DNA from: an uncultured Flavobacteriales bacterium
Lineage (GTDB): Bacteria > Bacteroidota > Bacteroidia > Flavobacteriales_D > Sanyastnellaceae
Assembly (NCBI GenBank): GCA_938082505.1
Contig: CALLLH010000015.1
Coordinates: 1-38,743 of the forward strand
Length of the DNA: 38,743 nt
Direction: 5' to 3'
Part shown: positions 25,281-33,434 of the stretch, piece after piece
Layout: each line of letters begins with the position of its first letter
Position numbering within the stretch: position 1 is the first letter of the stretch
Program-made: the position numbers and the translations under genes
The notes under the pieces: model-generated
Told to the model about the DNA's origin: nothing
The model's database searches: none
What the model saw: only the letters and a program-made list of their open reading frames with translations

Positions 25281-26756
25281 TCAGGCCTTTCGTGAGGCCA
25301 GGGCCACCAACGTTGCACCGGCCCATGTCAGGAACCCATTGACCGGAAGCAAGGCGAAGCCGAAACTGAAGCCCCGAGAAGAGGCCCACTGTTCGATTCC
25401 CCAGCCCAGGATGGGGGCCAGCAGCGCGATCGACAGGACTTCCCGGTCCAATTCCGCGTTGGGTGCCTTCCGCAACAGAGAGAAGGCGAAAAGCCCCAGC
25501 AGCGGGCCATAGGTATAGCCCGCGATCTTGAACAAAGCCGCAATCACGGAGGTGTCGTTCACGGCATGGAACAGCAGGATGATCAGGCCGACGGCAACCG
25601 AAACGAGAAGGTGGACCCATTGTCGCCCAGGACGGCCCTCTTTCTGCGTTTCATCGTCGTCATCCATGCCAAGGAAATCCACGCATACCGAAGTGGTCAG
25701 GGCGGTCAGGGCGGAATCGGCGGAGGACAGGGCCGCTGCGACCAGGCCGAGGAGGAAGAGCACGGGAAGGGCGTATCCCAGACCGCCGTCCAAGGCAACA
25801 CGGGCAAAGAGGAGGTCGGCCTTGTCCACTTGGAGGCCGGTCATGTCGGCATGCATCAGCAGCAGGGCCCCAAGCCCGAGGAAAAGCAGGTTGACGAAGA
25901 CGAGGACAACCGAGAAGGAGGCCATGTTCAGTTGGGCATCCCGCAGGGAGCGGCAGCTCAAGTTCTTCTGCATCATGTCCTGGTCCAAACCAGTCATGCA
26001 CAGGGCAATGAAGCCGCCGGCAATGAGCTGCTTGACCCCGTGATTGGGGGCTCCCCAATCTTCGAAGAACCACCACCGGGCGTGGCCGGAAGAGGCAATG
26101 GCACCCGGAATTTCGGTCAGTCCGAGTCCGAGCTCCGATCCGATCAGGACCACGGTGGTGCCTGCCGCGAGCAGCATGCAGGCGGTCTGAAGGGTGTCGG
26201 TCCAGACCACGGTGGAGATGCCGCCTCGCCGCGTGTAGGCCCAGATCACGGCGAGTATCAGCGAGATGAGCAGCGTGAGGCGCAGCCAGCCCAGGCCCGG
26301 GTCCACCGGGGGAAGGAGGGTCTCGTTCAGCACGAGCACCACCAGATACAGCCGGAATGCAGCACCGATGCTGCGGGACAGGAGGAAAAAGGCGGCTCCG
26401 GTTCGGTAGGCATTGCCGCCGATGCGGTCGCCCAGGAAACGGTAGATGGAGGTCAATTGAAGCCGGTAGTAGAGTGGGAGGAGGATGCCCGTAATGGCCG
26501 CATAGCCAAAGAGGTACCCGATGACCATCTGCATGTAGCCGAATTGTTGGTCACCAACCCATCCCGGGACGGAGAGGAACGTCACGCCACTCAGGCTGGT
26601 TCCAACCATCCCGAAGGCCACCGCCCACCAGGGGCTTCTGCGCCCGCCCAATGAGAAGTCGGACATGGTGTTGTGCCGGCCTGTGCGGCGTCCGATCCAC
26701 AAGAGGAGGCCGAGGTAGGCCATGACGGCGACCGCGGCGATGAGGTGCACTCCCAT
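25281..26756 (-). CDS. Sodium:solute symporter (SSS) family protein
   Basis: The 491-residue protein has about 13 hydrophobic helices with SSS features: S-D-F-S-L-G-G-R-R near residue 33, G-T-S-L-S-G-V-T-F-L-S-V-P-G near 52, R-L-Y-L-V-V near 135, T-G-L-D-Q-D-M-M-Q-K-N near 258 and A-A-L-S-S-A-D-S-A-L near 340. These proteins use the Na+ gradient to import sugars, amino acids, sialic acid or similar solutes. Substrate cannot be assigned. It heads the eight-gene minus-strand run and is divergent from recR across a 141-nt gap. Confidence 0.9.
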   Translation of the reverse strand: MGVHLIAAVAVMAYLGLLLWIGRRTGRHNTMSDFSLGGRRSPWWAVAFGMVGTSLSGVTFLSVPGWVGDQQFGYMQMVIGYLFGYAAITGILLPLYYRLQLTSIYRFLGDRIGGNAYRTGAAFFLLSRSIGAAFRLYLVVLVLNETLLPPVDPGLGWLRLTLLISLILAVIWAYTRRGGISTVVWTDTLQTACMLLAAGTTVVLIGSELGLGLTEIPGAIASSGHARWWFFEDWGAPNHGVKQLIAGGFIALCMTGLDQDMMQKNLSCRSLRDAQLNMASFSVVLVFVNLLFLGLGALLLMHADMTGLQVDKADLLFARVALDGGLGYALPVLFLLGLVAAALSSADSALTALTTSVCVDFLGMDDDDETQKEGRPGRQWVHLLVSVAVGLIILLFHAVNDTSVIAALFKIAGYTYGPLLGLFAFSLLRKAPNAELDREVLSIALLAPILGWGIEQWASSRGFSFGFALLPVNGFLTWAGATLVALASRKA

Positions 26757-26761
26757 GCCGG

Positions 26762-26768
26762 CAAGCTA
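26762..26768 (-). promoter_or_regulatory. Weak candidate -7 box for the symporter-led operon
   Basis: TAGCTTG (TAnnTTG form) ends 5 nt before ATG 26756 on the minus strand. Confidence 0.3.
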
Positions 26769-26774
26769 AGTCGA

Positions 26775-26788
26775 GCGGTTCAGACCGC
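26775..26788. repeat. Small inverted repeat in the symporter/recR divergent region
   Basis: GCGGT-tcag-ACCGC forms a perfect 5-bp hairpin just upstream of the symporter box. Function unknown; possible operator. Confidence 0.35.
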
Positions 26789-26884
26789 GGTTGCTTGTCT
26801 GCGTCACGCGCTGTAAGGTGAGGAGGGCCGCCATTTTCGCGGGCGGTGGAAGGGTGTGCCGTGCTGCAGACGGGTCATCCCGGT

Positions 26885-26892
26885 TAACTTCG
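26885..26892 (+). promoter_or_regulatory. Candidate -7 box for recR
   Basis: TAACTTCG matches TAnnTTYG. It ends 5 nt before an in-frame GTG at 26898 and 11 nt before ATG 26904. The 5-nt spacing equals that of other units and supports the GTG. Confidence 0.45.
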
Positions 26893-26897
26893 CGGCT

Positions 26898-27530
26898 GTG
26901 GAAATGCCCTCACGACTCATCGATCGCGCTGTCGATCAGATTGCTGGATTGCCGGGTGTCGGGCGCCGGACGGCCCTGCGTCTTGCTTTGCATCTGCTTG
27001 GCAGGTCCGAGGACGAGGTGCGCCGCTTCACCGAGGCGATCCAGGAGATGAAGGAAGGTGTCCTGTCGTGCACGACCTGCGGCAATCTCGGTGAGCAGGA
27101 GACCTGCGGAATCTGTGCCGATGTGCGTCGGGATGGCAGCAGAATCGCGGTTGTCGAGGACTTGCGTGACTTGCTCGCCATCGAGGGGACGGGCCATTAC
27201 AAGGGCCGGTACCACGTGCTCGGTGGGGTCATCAGTCCAATGGACGGCGTGGGGCCTGGAGATCTGCGCATCGAAACATTGGTTGAAAGGGCTCATTCCG
27301 AGGTTGTTGAGGAGGTCATCTTCGCGCTTCCCACCACCATGGAAGGCGATACTACCGCCTTCTACATCGACAAGCGTCTGCGTGGATCGGCCGTCAAGGT
27401 GACCACCTTGGCCCGGGGTGTGGCGGTGGGGGATGAGTTGCAGTATGCCGATGAGCTGACTTTGATTCGCTCGCTGCAGCAGAGATTGCCTTATTCCGCC
27501 CAGTCCGGGGTCAATGATTCCATGTCATGA
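26898..27530 (+). CDS. recR: Recombination mediator protein RecR
   Basis: The 210-residue protein has the RecR layout: N-terminal helix-hairpin-helix (L-P-G-V-G-R-R-T-A-L-R), a four-Cys zinc finger (C-T-T-C-G-N-L-G...C-G-I-C, ~residues 57-74), a Toprim domain (V-V-E-D-L-R-D-L-L-A-I-E) and a C-terminal R-G-V-A-V-G-D-E-L-Q-Y-A-D. RecR works with RecO (and RecF) to load RecA at single-stranded gaps. GTG at 26898 gives M-E-M-P-S-R-L, aligning with typical Bacteroidota RecR starts (M-N-Y-P-S-K-L); ATG 26904 would lose two residues. Its stop overlaps the next start by 4 nt (ATGA). Confidence 0.95.
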   Translation: MEMPSRLIDRAVDQIAGLPGVGRRTALRLALHLLGRSEDEVRRFTEAIQEMKEGVLSCTTCGNLGEQETCGICADVRRDGSRIAVVEDLRDLLAIEGTGHYKGRYHVLGGVISPMDGVGPGDLRIETLVERAHSEVVEEVIFALPTTMEGDTTAFYIDKRLRGSAVKVTTLARGVAVGDELQYADELTLIRSLQQRLPYSAQSGVNDSMS

Positions 27531-29422
27531 AGCTTTCGGTCATTGTCGTCAGCTTCAATGTCAAGGGCTATTTGTCCCTCTGCATCAAGGGCGCATTGAA
27601 AGCAGGAGTTCGCTTGGGGCCGGGTCAGTTTCAACTGATTGTTGTTGACAACGCAAGTTCTGATGGGTCAGTGGATTGGGTTGCCTCTCATCACCCGGAA
27701 GTCGAGCTTTTAGCGCTGGAGGAGAACCTGGGCTTCAGTGCGGCCAACAACAAAGGCATGGAGCGGGCCCGGGGTGAGTGGGTGTTGTTGCTCAATCCCG
27801 ACACCATCGTCTCTGAGGACACCTTCTCGAAAGTGCTGGACCACGCCGATTCAGACCCGTCCATCGGAGGGTTGGGTGTGCCCATGTACGACGGAACGGG
27901 AACCTGGTTGCCTGAAAGCAAGCGCGGGATCCCGACGCCCTGGGCCAGCTTCTGCCGGTTGAGCGGTCTGTGGCGTTTTGCGCCGGGCAGCAAGCGGCTC
28001 AACGGGTATTATTTCGGGCATGTGCCTGCGGATGAGACTGCGGATGTGGAGGTCCTGAGTGGCGCCTTCATGTGGATGCGGCGGAAGACGCTGGATGAGG
28101 TGGGGTTGCTCGATGATGCCTTCTTCATGTATGGTGAGGATATTGACTTGAGTGTCAGAATACTGAAAGCGGGTTGGGTCAACCGTTACTACAGCGATGC
28201 GCCTATTGTCCACTTCAAGGGTGAGAGTACCAAGAAGGGCAGCCTTTCCTATGTCAGGATATTCCACGATGCGATGCGGATCTTCGCCCAGAAGCATTTC
28301 GCAGGGGGGCAGGCGTTGGCCATGCGGTGGATGATCCGTCTGGGAATCCGGATGCGGGCCATTTCGGCCTTTCTGCATGCCCAGGTCGTTCGCCGCGCGG
28401 TGCCCATGCTGGATCTCGTCCTGGTAGCGGCTGCAGCCTGGGGTGTATTGGAATTGCACGGGAAGTGGGCCATGATGGTGCATCCGGTGCGGCCAAAGTT
28501 GGTCTTGGTGATGCTGTCCGTGCTGTCCGTCTGGTGGTCTGGTGTGTGGTTCGGATCGGCGGATCGGCCTTTCCACAGGCTGCGGATCCTGATGGCCGGC
28601 CTCGTTGGCGGACTGTCTCTATTGATACTTTATTCTGTTACTCCTGAATATTTAAGAGTCAGTAGATTGTCGGCATTGATCGTGGCGATTTTCATGGTCG
28701 TTCTGCCCCTTTTGTTGCGCGGTGTTCTCGTGGTCTCGAGGCCGTCGGTTTTTAGGTGGCGCACGGCGCGGCCCCATGTCGGGATCGTGTCCTCTTCACT
28801 TCGGAGGGGGGAACTCGCGGAATGGGTGCGCTCCTCCTACGGGAGTTCCCTGGATTTGACGGAATTGGATTCCGCCACCACGGAGGCGCAATGCTTGGCG
28901 CTGGACCGTTGTGACCTGGTCCTGTATGACGCCCGCCTGGGGGGGGCGGCAGCGATGCGAATGATCCGCTCCGGGGAGGACCGGGGTTGGGATGTGCGGA
29001 TGGTTCCGGAGGACATGTTGTTGGCACTCGGAGGGACCCGTCGAGAGGGGGCTCCTGCGGCGCGGCTTTCGTGGGGTGCTGATGGCCTGGGAAGGCCGGA
29101 TCGGAGAAGGGTCAAGCGCAGGTTCGATGTGTTGAGCTCATTGGTCGTCTTGTTGCTTGGCAAAGGCAAGGGCCGTTTTGGGTCGGCGTTTTCTCGTCGA
29201 AATGCGATGCGGGTTCTTCGGGGCAGGGCAACGTGGCTGGGATTCCATGGGGGATGGGAAGGGGACGACCGGTTGCCCGGGTTGCCTGAGAGCATCCTGT
29301 ATGCCGGTACCGGAAGTCGCGCCGATCATGTCGAAGAGGCGCGGCGATTGGATTTGCGGTATGCATCGGACTTCGGTTGGATGCGCGATGCCGAGCTGTT
29401 GATGAACTTGCGGATGGATTGA
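27527..29422 (+). CDS. GT2 glycosyltransferase fused to a WbaP/WcaJ-like tail with a core-deleted phosphoglycosyltransferase domain
   Basis: The 631-residue protein has several parts. Residues ~1-250 are a rhamnosyltransferase-like GT2 (V-D-N-A-S-S-D-G-S, L-N-P-D-T, and Y-G-E-D-I-D-L-S). Four hydrophobic helices follow (~294-312, ~323-343, ~353-371, ~382-404). Residues ~410-505 look like the Rossmann/CoA-binding-like domain of polyprenyl glycosylphosphotransferases. The end (~528-631) starts with the R-R-F-D-V-L-S-S-L-V-V-L-L-L membrane hairpin of that family, then goes almost directly to V-L-R-G-R-A-T-W-L-G, L-P-G-L-P-E-S-I-L and L-D-L-R-Y-A-S-D-F. The stretch that should hold the catalytic D-E and K-F-R-S-M motifs is absent. 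The GT2 half should be active; the tail may be a membrane or partner-docking platform. It overlaps recR by 4 nt. Confidence 0.82.
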   Translation: MKLSVIVVSFNVKGYLSLCIKGALKAGVRLGPGQFQLIVVDNASSDGSVDWVASHHPEVELLALEENLGFSAANNKGMERARGEWVLLLNPDTIVSEDTFSKVLDHADSDPSIGGLGVPMYDGTGTWLPESKRGIPTPWASFCRLSGLWRFAPGSKRLNGYYFGHVPADETADVEVLSGAFMWMRRKTLDEVGLLDDAFFMYGEDIDLSVRILKAGWVNRYYSDAPIVHFKGESTKKGSLSYVRIFHDAMRIFAQKHFAGGQALAMRWMIRLGIRMRAISAFLHAQVVRRAVPMLDLVLVAAAAWGVLELHGKWAMMVHPVRPKLVLVMLSVLSVWWSGVWFGSADRPFHRLRILMAGLVGGLSLLILYSVTPEYLRVSRLSALIVAIFMVVLPLLLRGVLVVSRPSVFRWRTARPHVGIVSSSLRRGELAEWVRSSYGSSLDLTELDSATTEAQCLALDRCDLVLYDARLGGAAAMRMIRSGEDRGWDVRMVPEDMLLALGGTRREGAPAARLSWGADGLGRPDRRRVKRRFDVLSSLVVLLLGKGKGRFGSAFSRRNAMRVLRGRATWLGFHGGWEGDDRLPGLPESILYAGTGSRADHVEEARRLDLRYASDFGWMRDAELLMNLRMD

Positions 29423-29456
29423 TTCAAATCGCCCAAGGCTAAGGTGGTGTGGTGCC

Positions 29457-29464
29457 TACCTTTG
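29457..29464 (+). promoter_or_regulatory. Candidate -7 box for the E2 gene
   Basis: TACCTTTG is an exact TAnnTTTG match in the gap after the GT2 fusion. It ends 35 nt before ATG 29500, a longer leader than at other units. Confidence 0.5.
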
Positions 29465-29499
29465 TTGTGTTCAAAACACCCCCTCCGGGCAATACATCC

Positions 29500-30873
29500 A
29501 TGGAGATTCTGCTACCGAAAATGGGCGAGAGTGTGGCCGAGGCAACCATCATCAAGTGGTTGGTTGAGGAGGGCCAGACTGTAAGTGCCGACGAGCCGAT
29601 CATCGAAATCGCGACCGACAAAGTCGATTCAGAAGTTCCCGCCCCGGAAGATGGGGTGGTGGTCAAGCATCTCGTCGCCGAGGGGGATGTGGTACTGGTT
29701 GGCCAGCCGATCGCGGAATTTGCGGTCGAGGGCGAAGCGGGGCCATCTGCGGCTGACTCTGCAGTGGAAGCAGCACCGATTGCTCCGGCACCCCAGCCGG
29801 CACCCCAGGCCGATGTGGATGTTCCGGTCGAAGTGGTCGAACAACTCGTTGCGCCCTTGGAAATGGTGGCCGCCAATGGAGCGGCACCGGGAGGCCGTCC
29901 CGCGAGAATGAGTGGAGGTCGGTTTTACAGTCCATTGGTGCGCAGCATTGCCGAGAAGGAGGGCATCTCCCAAGCGGAATTGGATGCCGTCCCCGGCACG
30001 GGAAAGGAAGGCCGTGTCACCAAAGGTGATATGTTGGCCTATCTGGGCAACCGCTCATCAGGGCCGGTCCAACCGATACCCCAAGCGGTGGTTCCGACTT
30101 CTGCGCCGCGCAAGGTCGAGGCTTCCGCAGTGTCCCGGGGCCCGGCGGTCTCTGTGAGCGGTGAAGACGAAATCGTGGAAATGGACCGGATGAGGAAACT
30201 CATCGCGGACCACATGGTGCGCAGTGTCCAAACGAGTCCGCATGTGACCTCTTTCGTTGAGGCTGACGTGACCCGCATCGTGGAATGGCGCAATCGCCAC
30301 AAGGCGGAATTCCAGAAGAAGACCGGACAGAAGTTGACCTTTACCCCCTTCTTCATCGAAGCCGTAGCGAAATCGCTCCGGGACTTCCCGGGTGTCAATG
30401 CCTCGGTCGATGGCGACCGGATCGTCCTCAAGAAGGGCATCCACATCGGCATGGCGGCCGCCACCCCGGAAGGCAACCTCATCGTTCCGGTCATCCGCGA
30501 TGCGGACCGCTACAACCTCAATGGTCTGGCGACCCTCGTGAACGACCTCGCCCAGAGGGCCAGACAAGGCGCCTTGAAGCCGGATGAGATCAGCGGGGGC
30601 ACTTACACTGTGTCCAATGTGGGCACGTTCGGCAATGTGTTCGGGACGCCCATCATCAATCAGCCCCAGGTGGGGATCCTCGCCCTGGGCGCCATTCGGA
30701 AGAAGCCTGCGGTCCTGGAGACCGAAGAAGGCGATGTCATTGCGGTGCGCCACATGATGTTCCTGTCGCACAGTTACGACCACCGCGTGGTCGATGGTCA
30801 GCTGGGTGGCAGTTTCGTGCGCCGTGTGGCCGACTATCTCGAATCGTTTGACCCGAACAGGGTTCCGGTTTGA
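29500..30873 (+). CDS. 2-oxoacid dehydrogenase E2 (dihydrolipoamide acyltransferase)
   Basis: The 457-residue protein has an N-terminal lipoyl domain (lipoyl lysine in E-I-A-T-D-K-V-D-S-E-V-P near residue 44), an Ala/Pro-rich linker (~80-120), a peripheral subunit-binding domain (S-P-L-V-R-S-I-A-E-K-E-G, ~145-180) and the catalytic acyltransferase domain with D-H-R-V-V-D-G near the end. The D-K-V-D-S-E form is common in Bacteroidota branched-chain or 2-oxoglutarate E2 proteins. It transfers an acyl group from lipoate to CoA. No E1 or E3 gene is nearby. ATG 29500 matches the family start M-E-I-L-L-P-K-M-G-E-S; earlier in-frame GTG codons are unlikely. Confidence 0.94.
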   Translation: MEILLPKMGESVAEATIIKWLVEEGQTVSADEPIIEIATDKVDSEVPAPEDGVVVKHLVAEGDVVLVGQPIAEFAVEGEAGPSAADSAVEAAPIAPAPQPAPQADVDVPVEVVEQLVAPLEMVAANGAAPGGRPARMSGGRFYSPLVRSIAEKEGISQAELDAVPGTGKEGRVTKGDMLAYLGNRSSGPVQPIPQAVVPTSAPRKVEASAVSRGPAVSVSGEDEIVEMDRMRKLIADHMVRSVQTSPHVTSFVEADVTRIVEWRNRHKAEFQKKTGQKLTFTPFFIEAVAKSLRDFPGVNASVDGDRIVLKKGIHIGMAAATPEGNLIVPVIRDADRYNLNGLATLVNDLAQRARQGALKPDEISGGTYTVSNVGTFGNVFGTPIINQPQVGILALGAIRKKPAVLETEEGDVIAVRHMMFLSHSYDHRVVDGQLGGSFVRRVADYLESFDPNRVPV

Positions 30874-30898
30874 GGAAAACTTGTGGATTTGTAGGACT

Positions 30899-30911
30899 TT
30901 ACCTGCGGTAA
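30899..30911. repeat. Short palindrome upstream of the OmpA-like gene
   Basis: TTACC-tgc-GGTAA is a perfect 5-bp inverted repeat in the 94-nt gap between the E2 and OmpA-like genes. It could be an operator; no T run follows, so it is not a terminator. Confidence 0.35.
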
Positions 30912-30951
30912 TATGCGCCGTTGGTTGACGTATTTCACCGAAGCCAAGTGC

Positions 30952-30958
30952 TAATTTG
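30952..30958 (+). promoter_or_regulatory. Candidate -7 box for the OmpA-like gene
   Basis: TAATTTG ends 9 nt before the first of three consecutive ATG codons (30968). A TTG at 30925-30927 could be the -33 element, although the 24-nt spacing is long. Confidence 0.35.
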
Positions 30959-30967
30959 GCGTTTCCG

Positions 30968-33415
30968 ATGATGATGCGTTTCACTTTCCTGACGATGGTC
31001 AGCACCCTCTGTCTTTTGGCCCAAGGCCAGATGGATTGGAATGACCGATGGCCCGATCCCCTCATGCTCGCTGAGGGCATCGAAGGCGAATCAGGCGATG
31101 CCGAGATGAATGTGGCCGAGACCTACACGGAAGCGAACCGTCTCATCATTGAAGAAAACTGGATCGAAGCAGAAGTCCTGATGGCTTCTCTGCTCGCGGA
31201 CAACCCGACCAACCGGAATTTCGCGTTCAAGCGAGCGCTCTGTCTCAGGGCCCTTCCCGGAAGGTTGGCCGAGGCGGTGCCCTTGGTGCACCTGGCCGTG
31301 GATGGTCCTTTCGCGAACCGGTACAATGCGTTTGCCATTGATGAAGTGTTGCCGCCTGAGGAGGCCTTGGAGCTGGGTTTGGAGGTGTTGCAGTTCTCTT
31401 ATCACTTTGCGGAGGCGCAGGCGTTGGCCGAAGTCATCATCGGACGTTTCCCCAAGCGGGATTACCGCCATCAGCGGGCGATGGAGGTTGTCGAGGAATG
31501 CTCTTTCGCCATGGACTGTGTGCGCAAGCCGCTCAATGTTGCCATCGAATCCATGGCTTCCCTGAACAGTCCGCAAGCGGATTATGCTCCGGTCGTTTCA
31601 CCTGACGGTGAGACGCTGTATTTCACCTCTCACCGCGAACGCGATGGGGAAAGGGGCAATGGGGAAGGTCGGATCTACCGTTCGATGAAGGTTGAAAATG
31701 GCTGGTCCAAGCCGGTGCGTCTGGATATCGGAACCCCGGGACGGGACGTGACGACGGTGGGCATCATCGGCGACGAGGAGGCTTTGCTCGCTTACCAGAG
31801 TTACAGGAATGAAGGCAGTGTCTGGAAATTGTCCCAGGATGATGTGGGGGGATGGACACAGGAGGAGAAATTGGGGTTCCCGATTGACTCACGCCATTGG
31901 GAGACGTCCATGACGGAGCGTTTTGACGGTTGGGAGCGCATTTTCGTCTCGAACAGGCCCGGTGGTCAGGGCGGACGTGATCTCTACCGTACCGTCAAGC
32001 TGCCGGATGGCACCTGGTCGGAGCCCTTGAACCTTGGGCGCCGCATCAATACATTGGGCGAGGAGGAAAGTCCGGTCCTGAGTTCAGATGGGCAGACCTT
32101 GATTTTTGCGTCCACCGGACATCCGGGCATGGGTGGTTTTGATCTTTTCCGGTGCAAGCGCTTGGACAATGGCAGCTGGAGTGACCCGGAGCATTTGGGA
32201 CACCCCCTCAACACGCCGGGGAACGAAGCGGTTTTGACGCTGGATGCCTCAGGCAGTGCGGGCTACATCTCGAGTACGCGCGGTGGCGGTGACGACCTGA
32301 ACATCTACAAGGTGGAATTCCAGGAAGATCCGGGAGAGGAGTTGGCCGTCATGATCGGAGAAGTGCTCGCATGGAGGGATGGAGATGTGATGGAGGTGCG
32401 CTCCTTGGATGCGGGCTCGGCCATTTTCAGGGTGTTTCGCGCCAGGAAGCAGACGGGCAAGTTTCTCGCTGCCCTGCCTCCATGCCGCGAATACTCTTTT
32501 TCTTGGGTGAGACAAGGCGAGACTTTGTTGAAGCGGAAAGTGTCCGTCGGTTGTGATGCCGCCTATGGAGCGGCAGAGGAAGTCCTCAGGTTGGCGCCGT
32601 TCCGTTGGGATGTCGGGCCGGAAGAGCCCGCCATCGAGGCTGAACCGATGGAGGAGCATCCTGAAGTCTTGGCCAGTGCGCCTGAGGTCGAGGAGGAGCT
32701 GGAGGTATTGGGTCGTGCCTCGGATCCGGCCATTGTGGTGCCGTCATCTGCTGTTCGGTCGGAAGATGTCGTCGTTCCGAGTCATGCCTTCGCGGATGAC
32801 GTGGCCGATGTGCAGGATGTTGAAGCCTCACCCGCAGCTGCGTCGAATTCCAATGCCGCCGGAGGAACGGAGGTGGAGGAATCGGAAGTCGCAGTTGCTG
32901 CCGAGTTGGAGCCTGATGGTGTGAACGAAGGGAACACTCCTGCTGTGGCTTCCGTTGAGCCTGCCCCTCTGGTGGAGGTGGCGACGCCGGTGACCATGGT
33001 GGAGTTTGCGGCCACGACGGAGCAGGTCGAATTCGGCTACGGGAAATACATGACCCAATCTGGATCGAGGGAAGTGGTGAGCATGGCGCTCAGTATCGTC
33101 GAGCGCAATATGGCCGGAGAAGTGCCGGTGCTGCAGATTGAGGGGTCGGCGTCGTTCGTGCCGGTCAAGAACAAACGGGCGTATGAGACCAATGAGCAAT
33201 TGGCCAAAATGCGCGCGGAGAATGCCCGGGATGCGATGATCACGGAAATGGCGAAGCGCGGACTTCAAGTAGGCGTCGACTACCAGATCGTGCTGGATTG
33301 GGGCGTGGCAGGGCCAGATTACAAAGGCGATGCCGTGAAGGCGGCCGAGGAGTACCGAAACTATCAGTTCGCAAAGTTCTCCCTGTCCAGGACGATGGTG
33401 GAGAAACGCGGCTGA
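30968..33415 (+). CDS. TPR-PD40-OmpA family outer-membrane/periplasmic protein
   Basis: The 815-residue protein begins with three Met codons and a signal peptide (F-T-F-L-T-M-V-S-T-L-C-L-L-A-Q-G). Residues ~35-185 hold TPR-like helices, ~195-455 hold WD40-like PD40 beta-propeller repeats (Y-A-P-V-V-S-P-D-G-E-T-L-Y-F-T-S; S-P-V-L-S-S-D-G-Q-T-L-I-F-A-S), then a small beta domain, an acidic Glu/Val/Ala/Pro-rich linker (~555-675), and a C-terminal OmpA-like domain. That domain keeps Asn and Arg of N-x2-L-x2-x-R-A but has G-S-A-S where G-H-T-D is usual. Related TPR-PD40-OmpA proteins (such as PorE of T9SS) bind peptidoglycan; this one may not. The promoter region lies directly upstream. Confidence 0.88.
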   Translation: MMMRFTFLTMVSTLCLLAQGQMDWNDRWPDPLMLAEGIEGESGDAEMNVAETYTEANRLIIEENWIEAEVLMASLLADNPTNRNFAFKRALCLRALPGRLAEAVPLVHLAVDGPFANRYNAFAIDEVLPPEEALELGLEVLQFSYHFAEAQALAEVIIGRFPKRDYRHQRAMEVVEECSFAMDCVRKPLNVAIESMASLNSPQADYAPVVSPDGETLYFTSHRERDGERGNGEGRIYRSMKVENGWSKPVRLDIGTPGRDVTTVGIIGDEEALLAYQSYRNEGSVWKLSQDDVGGWTQEEKLGFPIDSRHWETSMTERFDGWERIFVSNRPGGQGGRDLYRTVKLPDGTWSEPLNLGRRINTLGEEESPVLSSDGQTLIFASTGHPGMGGFDLFRCKRLDNGSWSDPEHLGHPLNTPGNEAVLTLDASGSAGYISSTRGGGDDLNIYKVEFQEDPGEELAVMIGEVLAWRDGDVMEVRSLDAGSAIFRVFRARKQTGKFLAALPPCREYSFSWVRQGETLLKRKVSVGCDAAYGAAEEVLRLAPFRWDVGPEEPAIEAEPMEEHPEVLASAPEVEEELEVLGRASDPAIVVPSSAVRSEDVVVPSHAFADDVADVQDVEASPAAASNSNAAGGTEVEESEVAVAAELEPDGVNEGNTPAVASVEPAPLVEVATPVTMVEFAATTEQVEFGYGKYMTQSGSREVVSMALSIVERNMAGEVPVLQIEGSASFVPVKNKRAYETNEQLAKMRAENARDAMITEMAKRGLQVGVDYQIVLDWGVAGPDYKGDAVKAAEEYRNYQFAKFSLSRTMVEKRG

Positions 33416-33422
33416 TCCTCCC

Positions 33423-33430
33423 CATCTTCG
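33423..33430 (+). promoter_or_regulatory. Weak candidate -7 box for the exonuclease gene
   Basis: CATCTTCG differs from TAnnTTCG at one base and ends 4 nt before ATG 33435, in the 19-nt gap after the OmpA-like gene. Confidence 0.25.
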
Positions 33431-33434
33431 CCGG

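Noticed and set aside
26757..26897. Possible small gene or RNA in the symporter/recR gap
   Set aside because: The 141-nt gap holds only the candidate promoter boxes and a 5-bp hairpin; no open frame with a plausible start or stable long fold is evident by eye.
29449..29499. Upstream GTG start for the E2 gene
   Set aside because: It would begin upstream of, and translate through, the TACCTTTG promoter-like box; lipoyl-domain homology starts at ATG 29500.
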